From: Candidatus Amulumruptor caecigallinarius
Lineage (GTDB): Bacteria; Bacteroidota; Bacteroidia; Bacteroidales; Muribaculaceae
Assembly (NCBI GenBank): GCA_023665605.1
Contig: JAMPDP010000005.1
Span: 31,887 to 95,886 of the forward strand
DNA length: 64,000 bases
Reading direction: 5' to 3'
Part shown: one piece after another, positions 53,924 to 61,510 of the stretch
Position numbering within the stretch: the first letter of the stretch is position 1
Layout of the letters: each line of letters starts with the position of its first letter
The notes under the pieces: generated by a model
Told to the model about the DNA's origin: nothing
Databases searched by the model: none
What the model saw: only the letters and a program-made list of their open reading frames with translations
Translations under genes and position numbers: made by a program

Positions 53924-54217
53924 TTAGATGGTAGTACAGTCTATCTTGTCATATTCAGCGTGTGTTCCCACAAAGCGGATATAGACAGTGCTATGGTTAT
54001 ATTGGATAACAACAACCAGCCTGTAATCGTTACCCTTGATGTTAAATACGTAACGTTGATTACCTACATAGTCAACGGAGTTAAAAGTCTTCTTGACCGC
54101 TGCAAAATTATGCCAATCAGCCTTCTTTGCAGCCTCATACCATGCCAGTAATGGCGACTTGGCGTTAGGATGTTTCTCGTAAAACGCCTGAAGGGTCGCA
54201 CGTTTCAGTACTCTCAT
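53924..54217 (-). CDS. higB: HigB-family toxin (ribosome-dependent ribonuclease)
   Basis: 97 residues matching the HigB_toxin family (PF09907) by motif: FYEKHPNAKSPLLAWYEAAK, then VDYVGNQRYVFNIKGNDYRL and YIRFVGTHAEYDKIDC. The GNxYRLV and VGTHAEYDxID motifs are near-invariant in this family. First gene of higBA; a consensus promoter is 20 nt upstream. Confidence 0.92.
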   Translation of the reverse strand: MRVLKRATLQAFYEKHPNAKSPLLAWYEAAKKADWHNFAAVKKTFNSVDYVGNQRYVFNIKGNDYRLVVVIQYNHSTVYIRFVGTHAEYDKIDCTTI

Positions 54218-54237
54218 ATGAATATCTTAATCGTTTA

Positions 54238-54269
54238 CAAAAATACAAATAAAAATTCATATTTGCAAA
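54238..54269 (-). promoter_or_regulatory. promoter of higBA
   Basis: On the minus strand TTTG (54266-54269), 20-nt spacer and TATTTTTG (54238-54245), 20 nt before the higB ATG. Confidence 0.7.
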
Positions 54270-54273
54270 TAAA

Positions 54274-54300
54274 AGTGGCCGCGCCTCCCGGCGAAGCCAC
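54274..54300 (-). terminator. terminator after the 60-residue ORF
   Basis: Minus-strand hairpin GTGGC..CGCC/GGCG..GCCAC followed by TTTTATTT. It separates the small gene at 54387 from the higBA promoter. Confidence 0.65.
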
Positions 54301-54386
54301 TCAGAGATTATCAACATAGGGTACGTGACCCTATTTCCCAATTATTCTAAAGGTATGTCTTAAACGAACTATTGTATTCGGGGCGG

Positions 54387-54569
54387 TTAATCATTGAAAT
54401 GTAGATGCACCGCTTTCACTTGATACTCCTTCCATCCGTGGCCGTCATCGAAGCCGCATGTGAAAGTTTTATTTTCGTAGTATTTGCATATCTCGTAACG
54501 TGTGCCGTTAATATCGGTTGTTGTTTGGTCGCCGTTGCTCCATGTTACGGTTATATTGTGCCGTTCCAT
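54387..54569 (-). CDS. small soluble protein, unknown
   Basis: 60 residues (MERHNITVTWSNGDQTTTDI, CKYYENKTFTCGFDDGHGWK). Beta-rich pattern, no signal or membrane segment. A terminator follows at 54274. No family recognised; it could be a small regulatory or anti-defence protein, but nothing in the sequence shows this. Confidence 0.5.
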   Translation of the reverse strand: MERHNITVTWSNGDQTTTDINGTRYEICKYYENKTFTCGFDDGHGWKEYQVKAVHLHFND

Positions 54570-54638
54570 ATCTTTATGTGTTTGGGTGTGGTTATTCGTT
54601 TGGGTTAGCCAATAGGGGTTAGTTAGCAGTAGTAAAAT

Positions 54639-54690
54639 AACACCGTGCTACGGCTGGGAATTGTGCACAGTTTCCCGGTTTTGCGGTGTT
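54639..54690 (-). terminator. terminator after small membrane protein, unit 2
   Basis: Minus strand: nested stems ACACCG/CGGTGT and GGGAA/TTCCC followed by TATTTTAC, 22 nt after the stop of the 52-residue membrane protein gene. It indicates that the structured region plus small gene form a separate transcription unit. Confidence 0.55.
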
Positions 54691-54711
54691 TAGTTGGTTG
54701 ATACTGTTTGT

Positions 54712-54870
54712 CTACATAGGGATGCCGGCGTAGAAGCAGGCCCACAGGAAAGCGTGGATAGCCTTTCCGGCTATGATGGCTAGGATGATGACTATGGCAC
54801 CAATGATGGCGAGAGAGAGGCGCGGATGCGAGGCAGAGAAGTGCTCGATGGAAAGAGTGAGTTGTTTCAT
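54712..54870 (-). CDS. very small membrane protein, unit 2 (52 residues)
   Basis: The protein begins MKQLTLSIEHFSASHPRLSL and continues with AIIGAIVIILAIIAGKAIHA and FLWACFYAGIPM. One strong transmembrane helix (residues 20-36) follows a polar N-terminus. Supported by its position: a terminator follows, and a structured region starts 47 nt upstream, exactly as for the 76-residue hydrophobic protein at 52771. No family recognised. Possible roles include a type I-like toxin or a membrane partner of the structured RNA; neither is proven. Confidence 0.6.
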   Translation of the reverse strand: MKQLTLSIEHFSASHPRLSLAIIGAIVIILAIIAGKAIHAFLWACFYAGIPM

Positions 54871-54917
54871 AGCGAGTGACGGATGGGATAAACGTTGTGG
54901 TTAAAGACAGGCTCTAA

Positions 54918-55223
54918 TTCTTTTCCCTTTTGAGGTCACTCTTGACCTCGCGGCGGGAAATCTTTGCAGCCTTTTTCATGCCGGCAAACGATGCCCGGAA
55001 AGGAGCAGACACATCAAAAGCAGAGTCTGAAAAATTCACGCAGGGAAATTTTTCAGAAAGCTTTTGATTGGCGGCTCCGGGGCATAGCTTTGCAGGGAAA
55101 AGGCTGCAAAGATTTCACGGCCTGAGGTTCTTGTGAAATCACGTACTCCATATGATATGGAGCCATCATAGCTCCGAGTTAACGCGGGGTGGCGTATGCC
55201 TCCCGGCGTTTAAGCTATCGGGG
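54918..55223 (-). ncRNA. structured non-coding element, copy 2 (nested long hairpin)
   Basis: 306-nt region with the same order as copy 1: TTCTTTTCCCT, small hairpin GAGGTCA/TGACCTC, outer stem GAAATCTTTGCAGCCTTTT (54957) with its perfect complement ending at 55116, middle stem GATGCCCGGA/TCCGGGGCAT (one or two mismatches), inner stem ATCAAAAGC (55013) with GCTTTTGAT (55060), innermost CTGAAAAATT/AATTTTTCAG, then AACGCGGGG and GGCGTT..CTATCGGGG. The outer and middle stems differ completely in sequence from copy 1 but pair equally well, which argues for selection on structure. Confidence 0.6.
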
Positions 55224-55297
55224 GATTGCGGCCTTGCTCTGTAAGAGTGAGGCGGCAAGCCCTCGCTGTAACATGCACCGCCGTTCAATGAGAAAGA

Positions 55298-55325
55298 CGT
55301 GGCCGCGCCTCTCGACGCGGCCACG
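55298..55325 (-). terminator. terminator of the lipoprotein operon
   Basis: Perfect 10-bp stem CGTGGCCGCG/CGCGGCCACG; on the minus strand it is followed by TCTTTCTC. It lies 65 nt after the stop of the lipoprotein gene at 55391 and just before structured copy 2. Confidence 0.6.
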
Positions 55326-55390
55326 CGAAATTACTATTAAACCAGGTTATGTAGCTATGAAACAACCTATAATGAAGTAGCTGTGCGATA

Positions 55391-56497
55391 TCAATATCGA
55401 GTATTTGAGTCAAAACCGGCAGATACCTTAGCGGTTACGTTAGTGTTGGAAATCAGAGCCGATGTTCCGCCATTAGAGTCGGTATCGTCGATAATAGCCA
55501 AGCAAGTGTTGGGCTTAAACCACGTAGCGGGCTCGCCGAGGTCAACGTTGACATATGAATGACCGCGGTCATCATCGCTTCCGTCAGAGTAACGGAATGT
55601 AGCGAACAGTGAAGCAGTCTCAAAGGGGATGTTGGCGGCATTCTTCGGGGCGAAAGAATACTGATAAGCGAGAACCTTGTACTTGGAGAACCCCCAGGGG
55701 CAGAAGAAGCTGTTAACGCCGTTAGCGAAGTCCACATAGTTGACGTAGTTGTTCGATGCCTGATGCATCGTTACGGTATCGTCAAAGTAATTGTAGGAGT
55801 CCGCGAAATCATATGATTCAGTGTCACCAAAATGGATCGTACTGCCGACAATGGGCGACTTGGCAGCCTCATATATGGCATCTGTGGCATTGCTGAAGAA
55901 TGCCATAGCGACCAACGGACGTGTCAACGTAAATGAATTCCCATCAGATGCGGGTGTAAGGAACATTGAACCGAAATACATGAAAGCGTCCATGTCATCA
56001 GGCTGAGCTTCAGCTACGGGATAGAGAAGGCCTTCGGCAGATGTGTTCAGCCAATTAGCGTCAGAAAGAGCCTCAGTGTTCATAGTAATGGTATGAGCAT
56101 CAGTGTCTACTATGTAGGGCTCGGCAGAACTCTTGGAGAAGGTTCCGGCATCAGCCCACATGAAGAGACGGTATTGGGCGTTGACAGGGAGGTTGACGTT
56201 GAAAGAGAAAGACTTGGTTCCCGGAGTGACAAGGACCTTGTCGGAGAGGAGCTTCTCGTTGGTATTAAGGTCATAAATGGCATAAATCAGCCGTTGAACT
56301 TTGTTACCTGATGCCAGCATATTGTTGCTGGCGGCACGGGGACGGAGAGTGTTCTCGACCGGGAGCTGAGCCGTGATTGTAACGCCCTGCAGAGGCACAT
56401 CAGAGGTGGCAACCTGTGCCGGTTCGTCAGAGGAGCAAGCGGTCATGGCAGCAGCGATAGCGGCCAGAGAGCAGAAACGTAATACAGATAGTTTCAT
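55391..56497 (-). CDS. fimbrillin-like (DUF6562/Mfa2-type) lipoprotein
   Basis: 368 residues. Lipoprotein signal peptide (AAAMTACSSDEP). An N-terminal beta-rich domain has QRLIYAIYDLNTNEKLLSDK, then SFSFNVNLPVNAQYRLFMWA, the pattern of DUF6562 proteins related to FimB/Mfa2 minor pilins. The C-terminal half is unique and ends at SAGFDSNTRY. Last gene of a minus-strand operon of four lipoproteins; 74 nt separate it from the previous gene. Its place on a mobile element suggests an adhesin or pilus tip/anchor carried as cargo. Confidence 0.72.
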   Translation of the reverse strand: MKLSVLRFCSLAAIAAAMTACSSDEPAQVATSDVPLQGVTITAQLPVENTLRPRAASNNMLASGNKVQRLIYAIYDLNTNEKLLSDKVLVTPGTKSFSFNVNLPVNAQYRLFMWADAGTFSKSSAEPYIVDTDAHTITMNTEALSDANWLNTSAEGLLYPVAEAQPDDMDAFMYFGSMFLTPASDGNSFTLTRPLVAMAFFSNATDAIYEAAKSPIVGSTIHFGDTESYDFADSYNYFDDTVTMHQASNNYVNYVDFANGVNSFFCPWGFSKYKVLAYQYSFAPKNAANIPFETASLFATFRYSDGSDDDRGHSYVNVDLGEPATWFKPNTCLAIIDDTDSNGGTSALISNTNVTAKVSAGFDSNTRY

Positions 56498-56571
56498 CGT
56501 TAAATTAAATGTTGAGTTAGAAAAAATGAGATAATGTTAGTGAATGAAATTATGTGAAATGTGATAGTAGT

Positions 56572-57567
56572 TCAAGCGGGTTTGAGGACGATGACCACAG
56601 AGTCATCAAAGTCAGTATCTATGCCTATTCCTCCCCCTGATGGCGGGTCATCAGGCACAGGATCAACCTCCTTTGCGGAGAAGAAAGGAGCCTTGACTTC
56701 CGTGATGCAGCCACGGCGCACCGGTACGTCAATCCCCCGGATTCTTGCGACAATATTGTTGTCAGCGTCAAACATCTCCACGCATATGGCTATGCGGGAA
56801 GCATCAGCGTTAGCCGGCATCATGGCCTCAGAGAGCAGCCACTCCTCAGAGCCGTGAGGGCGTGCTAAAGCGTTATAAGCGACACCTTGCCAGGAGTAGC
56901 ACACCTTGCCGGAGAAAGCATCGACAGCGGAGGGCACACCGCCGGGGAAAGACACCCTTATCCTGCTGACCTCAGGCGAGGGAGAGTCAGAGGCTATAAG
57001 CCTTACCTTGGCCATCACAGTGGATAGCCCCACGGAGATACGCCGGGTGTTATATGCCACGGTGACATTCTCAATGCAGTGCGCCGCTGCTTTATAGTCA
57101 TCATCGGCACGGTATTCAGCTTTCTCATGCTCGAGCATCTCGGAGAAGTCATCGGTAAACCAATAATAGTCTGCCACAGAGCCTTGCGGGACATAGTCGG
57201 CCCAGCCGATAATGTCGAGTTTCCCCACCGGGAGCGACAGCGACACCTCCGGCGACATAGACACCCCGGATGCAACTTCCTGATGCGTGCCGCGCACAAA
57301 CGCCTTCACCGTGTAGCGTCTCACCATCATGTCAGCCTCAGAGCGTGATGTGACAGAGTTCTCCGGGATGTAGGCCAAGCTCTCCGAATAAGGGAAAGCA
57401 TCGTCAACGTCACAGACCACAGTCACATCGTGACGAGCCGAGAGGTCAATGAGGCACTGGTCTTCCGGCTCAGTCTCCACCGGGGCCGGGCCTTGCGTGT
57501 GACAAGACTGCAAGACACAGATAATGGCGACCGCCGCAGTATTACGGATTAAAGAGTGACTTGTCAT
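56572..57567 (-). CDS. fimbrillin-like (DUF6562-type) lipoprotein
   Basis: 331 residues. Signal peptide ending VLQSCHTQG (lipobox Cys 22). The mature part opens with RRYTVKAFVRGTHQEVASGV and SLSLPVGKLDIIGWADYVPQ, the same strand order as the previous protein (a short xVGxLDxxGWADY corresponding to the PVNAQYRLFMWAD segment). So the two are distant paralogues. It ends with VDPVPDDPPSGGGIGIDTDF and a C-terminal strand VVIVLKPA, possibly a donor-strand or linker tail. Overlaps the upstream gene by 4 nt. Confidence 0.7.
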   Translation of the reverse strand: MTSHSLIRNTAAVAIICVLQSCHTQGPAPVETEPEDQCLIDLSARHDVTVVCDVDDAFPYSESLAYIPENSVTSRSEADMMVRRYTVKAFVRGTHQEVASGVSMSPEVSLSLPVGKLDIIGWADYVPQGSVADYYWFTDDFSEMLEHEKAEYRADDDYKAAAHCIENVTVAYNTRRISVGLSTVMAKVRLIASDSPSPEVSRIRVSFPGGVPSAVDAFSGKVCYSWQGVAYNALARPHGSEEWLLSEAMMPANADASRIAICVEMFDADNNIVARIRGIDVPVRRGCITEVKAPFFSAKEVDPVPDDPPSGGGIGIDTDFDDSVVIVLKPA

Positions 57568-58229
57568 TGGATGGTTATGATGGGTCTAACCTTGTGGGGT
57601 TGAGTCTTTGGAGTCTCCTGGATTACTCCGCTGTAAAGCGAGACAAGCCAAGCCTTGGCCTCGCTCTGACCGTCAACCTCCGTAGAAGTCCAATACCAGC
57701 ACTCATCGGCGTCATCGGGGATAGCTTCGCCGCCGCAGTACACGATGCGGTCATTAATCGCCCCCTTGGCCTCAAAGAGCAACCGTGCCTGACGGACAGA
57801 GGGGACGTAGGCCGACTGGCCGTACTTCCACATATCGAACACCGCGTCAGCCATCGGCGAGCTGACGTTGGCATTGTTGTAGAGCGCATAGGTGTTCTCG
57901 TTGCCATCAAGGCCGTTAACATCGCATGATGTGCCCTGCGACACCGTCAGCTCCTCAGAGAAAGCCTCCGGGGCTATGTCATGTAGATACACCGCGTAGC
58001 CCTTGATGGGAGCACTGACATCAGGATTCACCCAAAACACGATGCCCACGGCCTCCTTGTCGCTGTCAAAGAACTTGCATATGGGTAGCACCCCGCCGTC
58101 AGTACAGAGCACATGGCCGGCCTTCATGGCGGGCGCGGGGACTTCCACCGGCTCGTCAAAGTGGTGGCAGGTGCATGATGCCATCGCCACGGCCATGGCG
58201 GCCAAAGGGAAAATAAGAGTCTTATTCAT
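57564..58229 (-). CDS. lipoprotein with FISUMP/DUF1566-like C-terminal domain
   Basis: 221 residues. Signal peptide with AMASCTCHHF (Cys lipidation). The C-terminal region has YVPSVRQARLLFEAKGAIND, CWYWTSTEVDGQSEAKAWLV and KTQPHKVRPIITIQ, the pattern of FISUMP/Lcl (DUF1566) beta domains with the WTSTE and KVRPI motifs. Such domains occur at the end of Bacteroidetes fimbrial tip or surface proteins. Overlaps its neighbours by 8 and 4 nt. Confidence 0.72.
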   Translation of the reverse strand: MNKTLIFPLAAMAVAMASCTCHHFDEPVEVPAPAMKAGHVLCTDGGVLPICKFFDSDKEAVGIVFWVNPDVSAPIKGYAVYLHDIAPEAFSEELTVSQGTSCDVNGLDGNENTYALYNNANVSSPMADAVFDMWKYGQSAYVPSVRQARLLFEAKGAINDRIVYCGGEAIPDDADECWYWTSTEVDGQSEAKAWLVSLYSGVIQETPKTQPHKVRPIITIQ

Positions 58230-58758
58230 CTTCGTTCAGGAGGTTTTCAATGGGAATGTCAAAGAAGCGCACCACCGACGTGCCGGAGGGGTCAACGTAG
58301 CACCAACGCTCCAGCGTTGTCTCACGCCCGTTGGCTACCAAAGAGTAGTTGACCTTCACCCTCCATCCCGAAAACTTGTGCGGGCGTACGCGGTCGGGCA
58401 TTGACGACTGCGTCATCAGCTCCTGGGCGATTGTGTAAAAGCCCGATGAAGCCGAGGTGAGCCTTCCGAGGTCGGGGTTCTCAGCAGCACTCTCCTCGTT
58501 GAGCGCGTCAAGGATTGATGATGACGAAGACATCATCACACGGATAATGAAATCCTGGTCCTTAGGGCCGAATAGCACCCCGTCAAAAATGGAGTCCGGG
58601 ACACCCACGGCCCCTATCTTCGCATCAGGGTCAACTGTAAACTCAATGTTTTTCCGCGCCGTGTCACGAGCCACTGCCCTTGCGGGCTTGCCGACGCATG
58701 AAGTGGCCGGCACACAGAGGGCCGCGAGAGCCACGAAAAAGGAATAACGCAGTTTCAT
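58222..58758 (-). CDS. lipoprotein of unknown function
   Basis: 178 residues with signal peptide ending CVPATSCVGKP. Mature part contains a Ser-rich MMSSSSSILDALN segment and a beta-rich C-terminal half (GWRVKVNYSLVANGRETTLE). No recognised domain. Starts within the stop of the zinc-ribbon gene (ATGA overlap), so translational coupling is likely. Confidence 0.65.
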   Translation of the reverse strand: MKLRYSFFVALAALCVPATSCVGKPARAVARDTARKNIEFTVDPDAKIGAVGVPDSIFDGVLFGPKDQDFIIRVMMSSSSSILDALNEESAAENPDLGRLTSASSGFYTIAQELMTQSSMPDRVRPHKFSGWRVKVNYSLVANGRETTLERWCYVDPSGTSVVRFFDIPIENLLNEDE

Positions 58759-59297
58759 ATCCTCACCACCTTATCTTTCTCGGGAGACAGGGCAAGCCGC
58801 TTCGCGTAAGGCTTGCCGGTCTCGGAATACATGGGAACCTCCGTGTCAGTGACACCCTTTGTGCAGAGTGCGCGAATGTCATCGAGAGTGATTTCGTGGC
58901 CGCTGTAATTGCGCCACACCACGAAACCGCACTTAGACTCCGCCGCCTGATTAGCACAGTTGAAGGCCTTGGTGCCGACAAACACCGTGCCCCCGCACTT
59001 GGGGCACACCGCCACGCGGGAGTCAATCTGCACAGCCCCGGCATCATCTATGCGGATGGTGGATGAGAATATCTTGCCGTCATTCTTGGCGAAGCCGTCG
59101 AGCAGCAGCGTCTGTCCCTGCAGCAGGGCCTGGGCCTCCGCGTCAGAGAGACGGCGGTTGCATATCATGGAGTTGAGAATGAAGTCGCAGGTTTTGACCG
59201 GGAGCATCTCGCCCTGACAGCGGAAGCCCTTGCAGGTTTTGATTACCGGGGAGCCGCACTTGGGGCAGTTCCCGACCACCTGTGGAGTTTCTTCCAT
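58755..59297 (-). CDS. zinc-ribbon protein related to topoisomerase C-terminal domains
   Basis: 180 residues with two zinc-binding modules: GNCPKCGSPVIKTCKGFRCQ near the N-terminus with a nearby TCDF cysteine, and AVCPKCGGTVFVGTKAFNCA with SKCGFVVWRN. This CPxCG...C...C pattern is that of the topoisomerase IA C-terminal repeats (zf-C4_Topoisom), but no topoisomerase catalytic domain is present. A role in DNA processing of the element is likely by association. Overlaps the next gene by 4 nt. Confidence 0.68.
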   Translation of the reverse strand: MEETPQVVGNCPKCGSPVIKTCKGFRCQGEMLPVKTCDFILNSMICNRRLSDAEAQALLQGQTLLLDGFAKNDGKIFSSTIRIDDAGAVQIDSRVAVCPKCGGTVFVGTKAFNCANQAAESKCGFVVWRNYSGHEITLDDIRALCTKGVTDTEVPMYSETGKPYAKRLALSPEKDKVVRI

Positions 59298-59360
59298 AGA
59301 GAAATGAGTGATAAGAGGTGTTAGTAAAGCGAAGAGTTGAGTATCGTAGAGACAGATGTC

Positions 59361-60065
59361 TCAGTATGGAGAGTTGAAAGTCTTGTTCCACATACGTATA
59401 GCGTAATCGGCATTGGCCTTCATGCCAATTATACCAGCCCAGCTGCGGTAGTCGAGGTTCATCCAAACATCCATCCACGTCCAATAGCGTATCTGATAGG
59501 CAAGAATCCATAGCGAATACTTTATGTTGCGCAGGTTGGAATAGATGGTGTTGGTAATCTCATATCGCTCAGCCGCGCTGAGCAAGTTCACCTTCTTCTT
59601 GTTGTCGGCATTGGTTTTGCCGGTTTGCACAAGCTCAGTAATCAACGCGGTGCTCTGCATTAGCTCCTGATAGATTTTCGTCCATTGCTTGCTTGCCAAG
59701 CCGGCGAACACCACGCCCTTGGGATTGCGTTTGATGGCATCCTGCACACGCTGGTACTCCTGATAGATTTCCGGGACAAGATCGGTAATCTGCTTGAGCT
59801 GATACATATTGTCAATGGCCGCGCTGGCGTTTGACATATAATCGAGGATGTCATTCTCCACCTTGTGCACCCGATCCAACTCGAAAGTGATAGCGGCATC
59901 CATCTCGATAATCTTCTCCTGAAGCGACTTGCGCTCCTTGTATGTGTCGCGGATCTGCACGGTGTGGAACTCCACCCCGGCGGTAAGCACCGGGTCAATT
60001 GCGCAGTTGCCGGTGAAGGGCATGGCCACTGCGGCCAACGTAAGTGAGATTATGGTCTTCTTCAT
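59361..60065 (-). CDS. exported helical protein, VirB5/TraI-like (conjugation-associated)
   Basis: 234 residues from the ATG at 60065 (MKKTIISLTLAAVAMPFTGN). Signal peptide cleaved near GNCA. The body is almost all alpha-helical: TYKERKSLQEKIIEMDAAIT, KQITDLVPEIYQEYQRVQDA, VNLLSAAERYEITNTIYSNL. The layout (signal peptide, long coiled helices, about 230 residues) resembles VirB5/TrbJ-like and Bacteroidetes TraI (DUF4141) proteins of type IV secretion. No VirB4 or other tra gene is in view, so the assignment is tentative. It sits 13 nt after the primase-like gene. Confidence 0.55.
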   Translation of the reverse strand: MKKTIISLTLAAVAMPFTGNCAIDPVLTAGVEFHTVQIRDTYKERKSLQEKIIEMDAAITFELDRVHKVENDILDYMSNASAAIDNMYQLKQITDLVPEIYQEYQRVQDAIKRNPKGVVFAGLASKQWTKIYQELMQSTALITELVQTGKTNADNKKKVNLLSAAERYEITNTIYSNLRNIKYSLWILAYQIRYWTWMDVWMNLDYRSWAGIIGMKANADYAIRMWNKTFNSPY

Positions 60066-60078
60066 TGTGATGATGTGG

Positions 60079-61200
60079 TTATATGCCGCGAGAGAGTGCG
60101 CGGCGATGAGCAAGGTTTGCGTCACGGTCATACTTGGACGGCGCGTTGAGCGCCGGCTCCATGCGTTTGCCGAGTATCACGTCATTCCAGTCCTTGAAGC
60201 CCTCCGGGGCTTTGCGGGAGTCAGTGTCGTGACGTTGGCCGGGAGAGTCATTGAGATGGGCGGCGATGTCAAAGAGGCGCGTGGCGTAAGCCCTCCCCGC
60301 CGTGTCATTGTCAAACGCCTCCACGGCACAGGCATTGCGGTAATGGGTTAGCACATTGCGCATCGACTCCCCGGAGTTGCCTCCGCCGAGTGACACAAGC
60401 ACCGTCGCCGTCCAGTCCACCGTCAAGCGGTTAGCCTGATAGAAAGCCATGGCATCGTAACCGCTCTCCACAAACACCACACTCCTCACCTGCGCAGGGT
60501 CACCGGCAGAGAAGTCGGCCAGCCATGCCGCCGTTGACGAGTTGGTGCCCGCAGCTTTGCTTTTGAAGCCCTTTGCCCCGCGTATCTCATAGCCCTCCAC
60601 GGCCTCCTCCCCCGCCTTGCGGTAGGGGAAGCCTATGTTGAAGCCCTTGAAAGACTCAATGCGACGGTCACGGATCTTGACTATATGAGGGGCGAAAGCG
60701 TTGAACGTGTCAATGTTGAACCCCCGGTCACGCAGCATCCATGGCAGTTGCTCCGAGGGGGCAAACTGCCTGACCTCATAGACCGAGGGGTCATACTGTC
60801 GCGGAGCGGAGCTGCGGGAGATTATGGTGGCATCCTCGATACGTGCCGACGGCATATTTGCCATGTCGGCAAGCACATTGAGTACCTTCTCCCAGTCAGA
60901 GCGTCCACGTGCGTTGAACGCGCCGAGATTTTCCTTTACAAGCGTTGCCGCGTCACCGCGAGAGCCGTCACGCCTGAAATATGTCTGATTGGTCCTGTCA
61001 TTGGGATGCGATATGATGATACGGTCGGAGATACCTGCCGCGGCCCCGAGAACCATCTCCACGTATCGGCCTATGCCGGCGCGTTTGTCCACGCGATAGC
61101 CAAGGTGCAGGGCGACATCTGTCACCCCGACACGTGATTTGAGTTCCCGGAGCTCACGTTTCATCCGTGACTTGTAGTCATCGGTAGTTGCAGGTCTCAT
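60079..61200 (-). CDS. TOPRIM-domain primase-like protein
   Basis: 373 residues. The N-terminal region (ALHLGYRVDKRAGIGRYVEM, PNDRTNQTYFRRDGSRGDAATLVKEN) resembles the DUF3991-type domain that precedes TOPRIM in mobile-element primases. The TOPRIM core is VVFVESGYDAMAFYQANRL near residue 245 (conserved Glu) and AVEAFDNDTAGRAYATRL near 295 (DxD-like), followed by EGFKDWNDVIL. No zinc finger is seen. It probably primes replication or complementary-strand synthesis after transfer. Member of the minus-strand operon. Confidence 0.8.
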   Translation of the reverse strand: MRPATTDDYKSRMKRELRELKSRVGVTDVALHLGYRVDKRAGIGRYVEMVLGAAAGISDRIIISHPNDRTNQTYFRRDGSRGDAATLVKENLGAFNARGRSDWEKVLNVLADMANMPSARIEDATIISRSSAPRQYDPSVYEVRQFAPSEQLPWMLRDRGFNIDTFNAFAPHIVKIRDRRIESFKGFNIGFPYRKAGEEAVEGYEIRGAKGFKSKAAGTNSSTAAWLADFSAGDPAQVRSVVFVESGYDAMAFYQANRLTVDWTATVLVSLGGGNSGESMRNVLTHYRNACAVEAFDNDTAGRAYATRLFDIAAHLNDSPGQRHDTDSRKAPEGFKDWNDVILGKRMEPALNAPSKYDRDANLAHRRALSRGI

Positions 61201-61240
61201 GTTAAACCAATCATCTAAAAGTTATCGCCATGAGGGCGTA

Positions 61241-61456
61241 TCATAGGGTCTCAATCGGCGCGGCCTCCTGAGTGACCGCCGTGAAGGGGTCAGTCATTGC
61301 CGCGTAAAACTCCGCAGACTCCGGGGAGGGTTCGATGTCCCGGTCGTGGCACCAGTCAAGATAATCCTGACCCTCCTCGCCAAGCATTACGAACTCAATG
61401 GGGGTAATGCGGCCCTCGTTGCGAAGTGTGACTCTTTCGTCGTAGCTAAGTGACAT
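61241..61456 (-). CDS. small acidic protein, unknown
   Basis: 71 residues (MSLSYDERVTLRNEGRITPI, then ESAEFYAAMTDPFTAVTQEA). Acidic, soluble, no domain recognised. It lies between the helicase/polyvalent gene and the TOPRIM gene with 40- and 54-nt gaps on the same strand. Confidence 0.6.
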   Translation of the reverse strand: MSLSYDERVTLRNEGRITPIEFVMLGEEGQDYLDWCHDRDIEPSPESAEFYAAMTDPFTAVTQEAAPIETL

Positions 61457-61510
61457 GATGTTAAGTGTGATAAATGGGTGTTGGTAATATGGATAATTCG
61501 TGTGAAGGGG

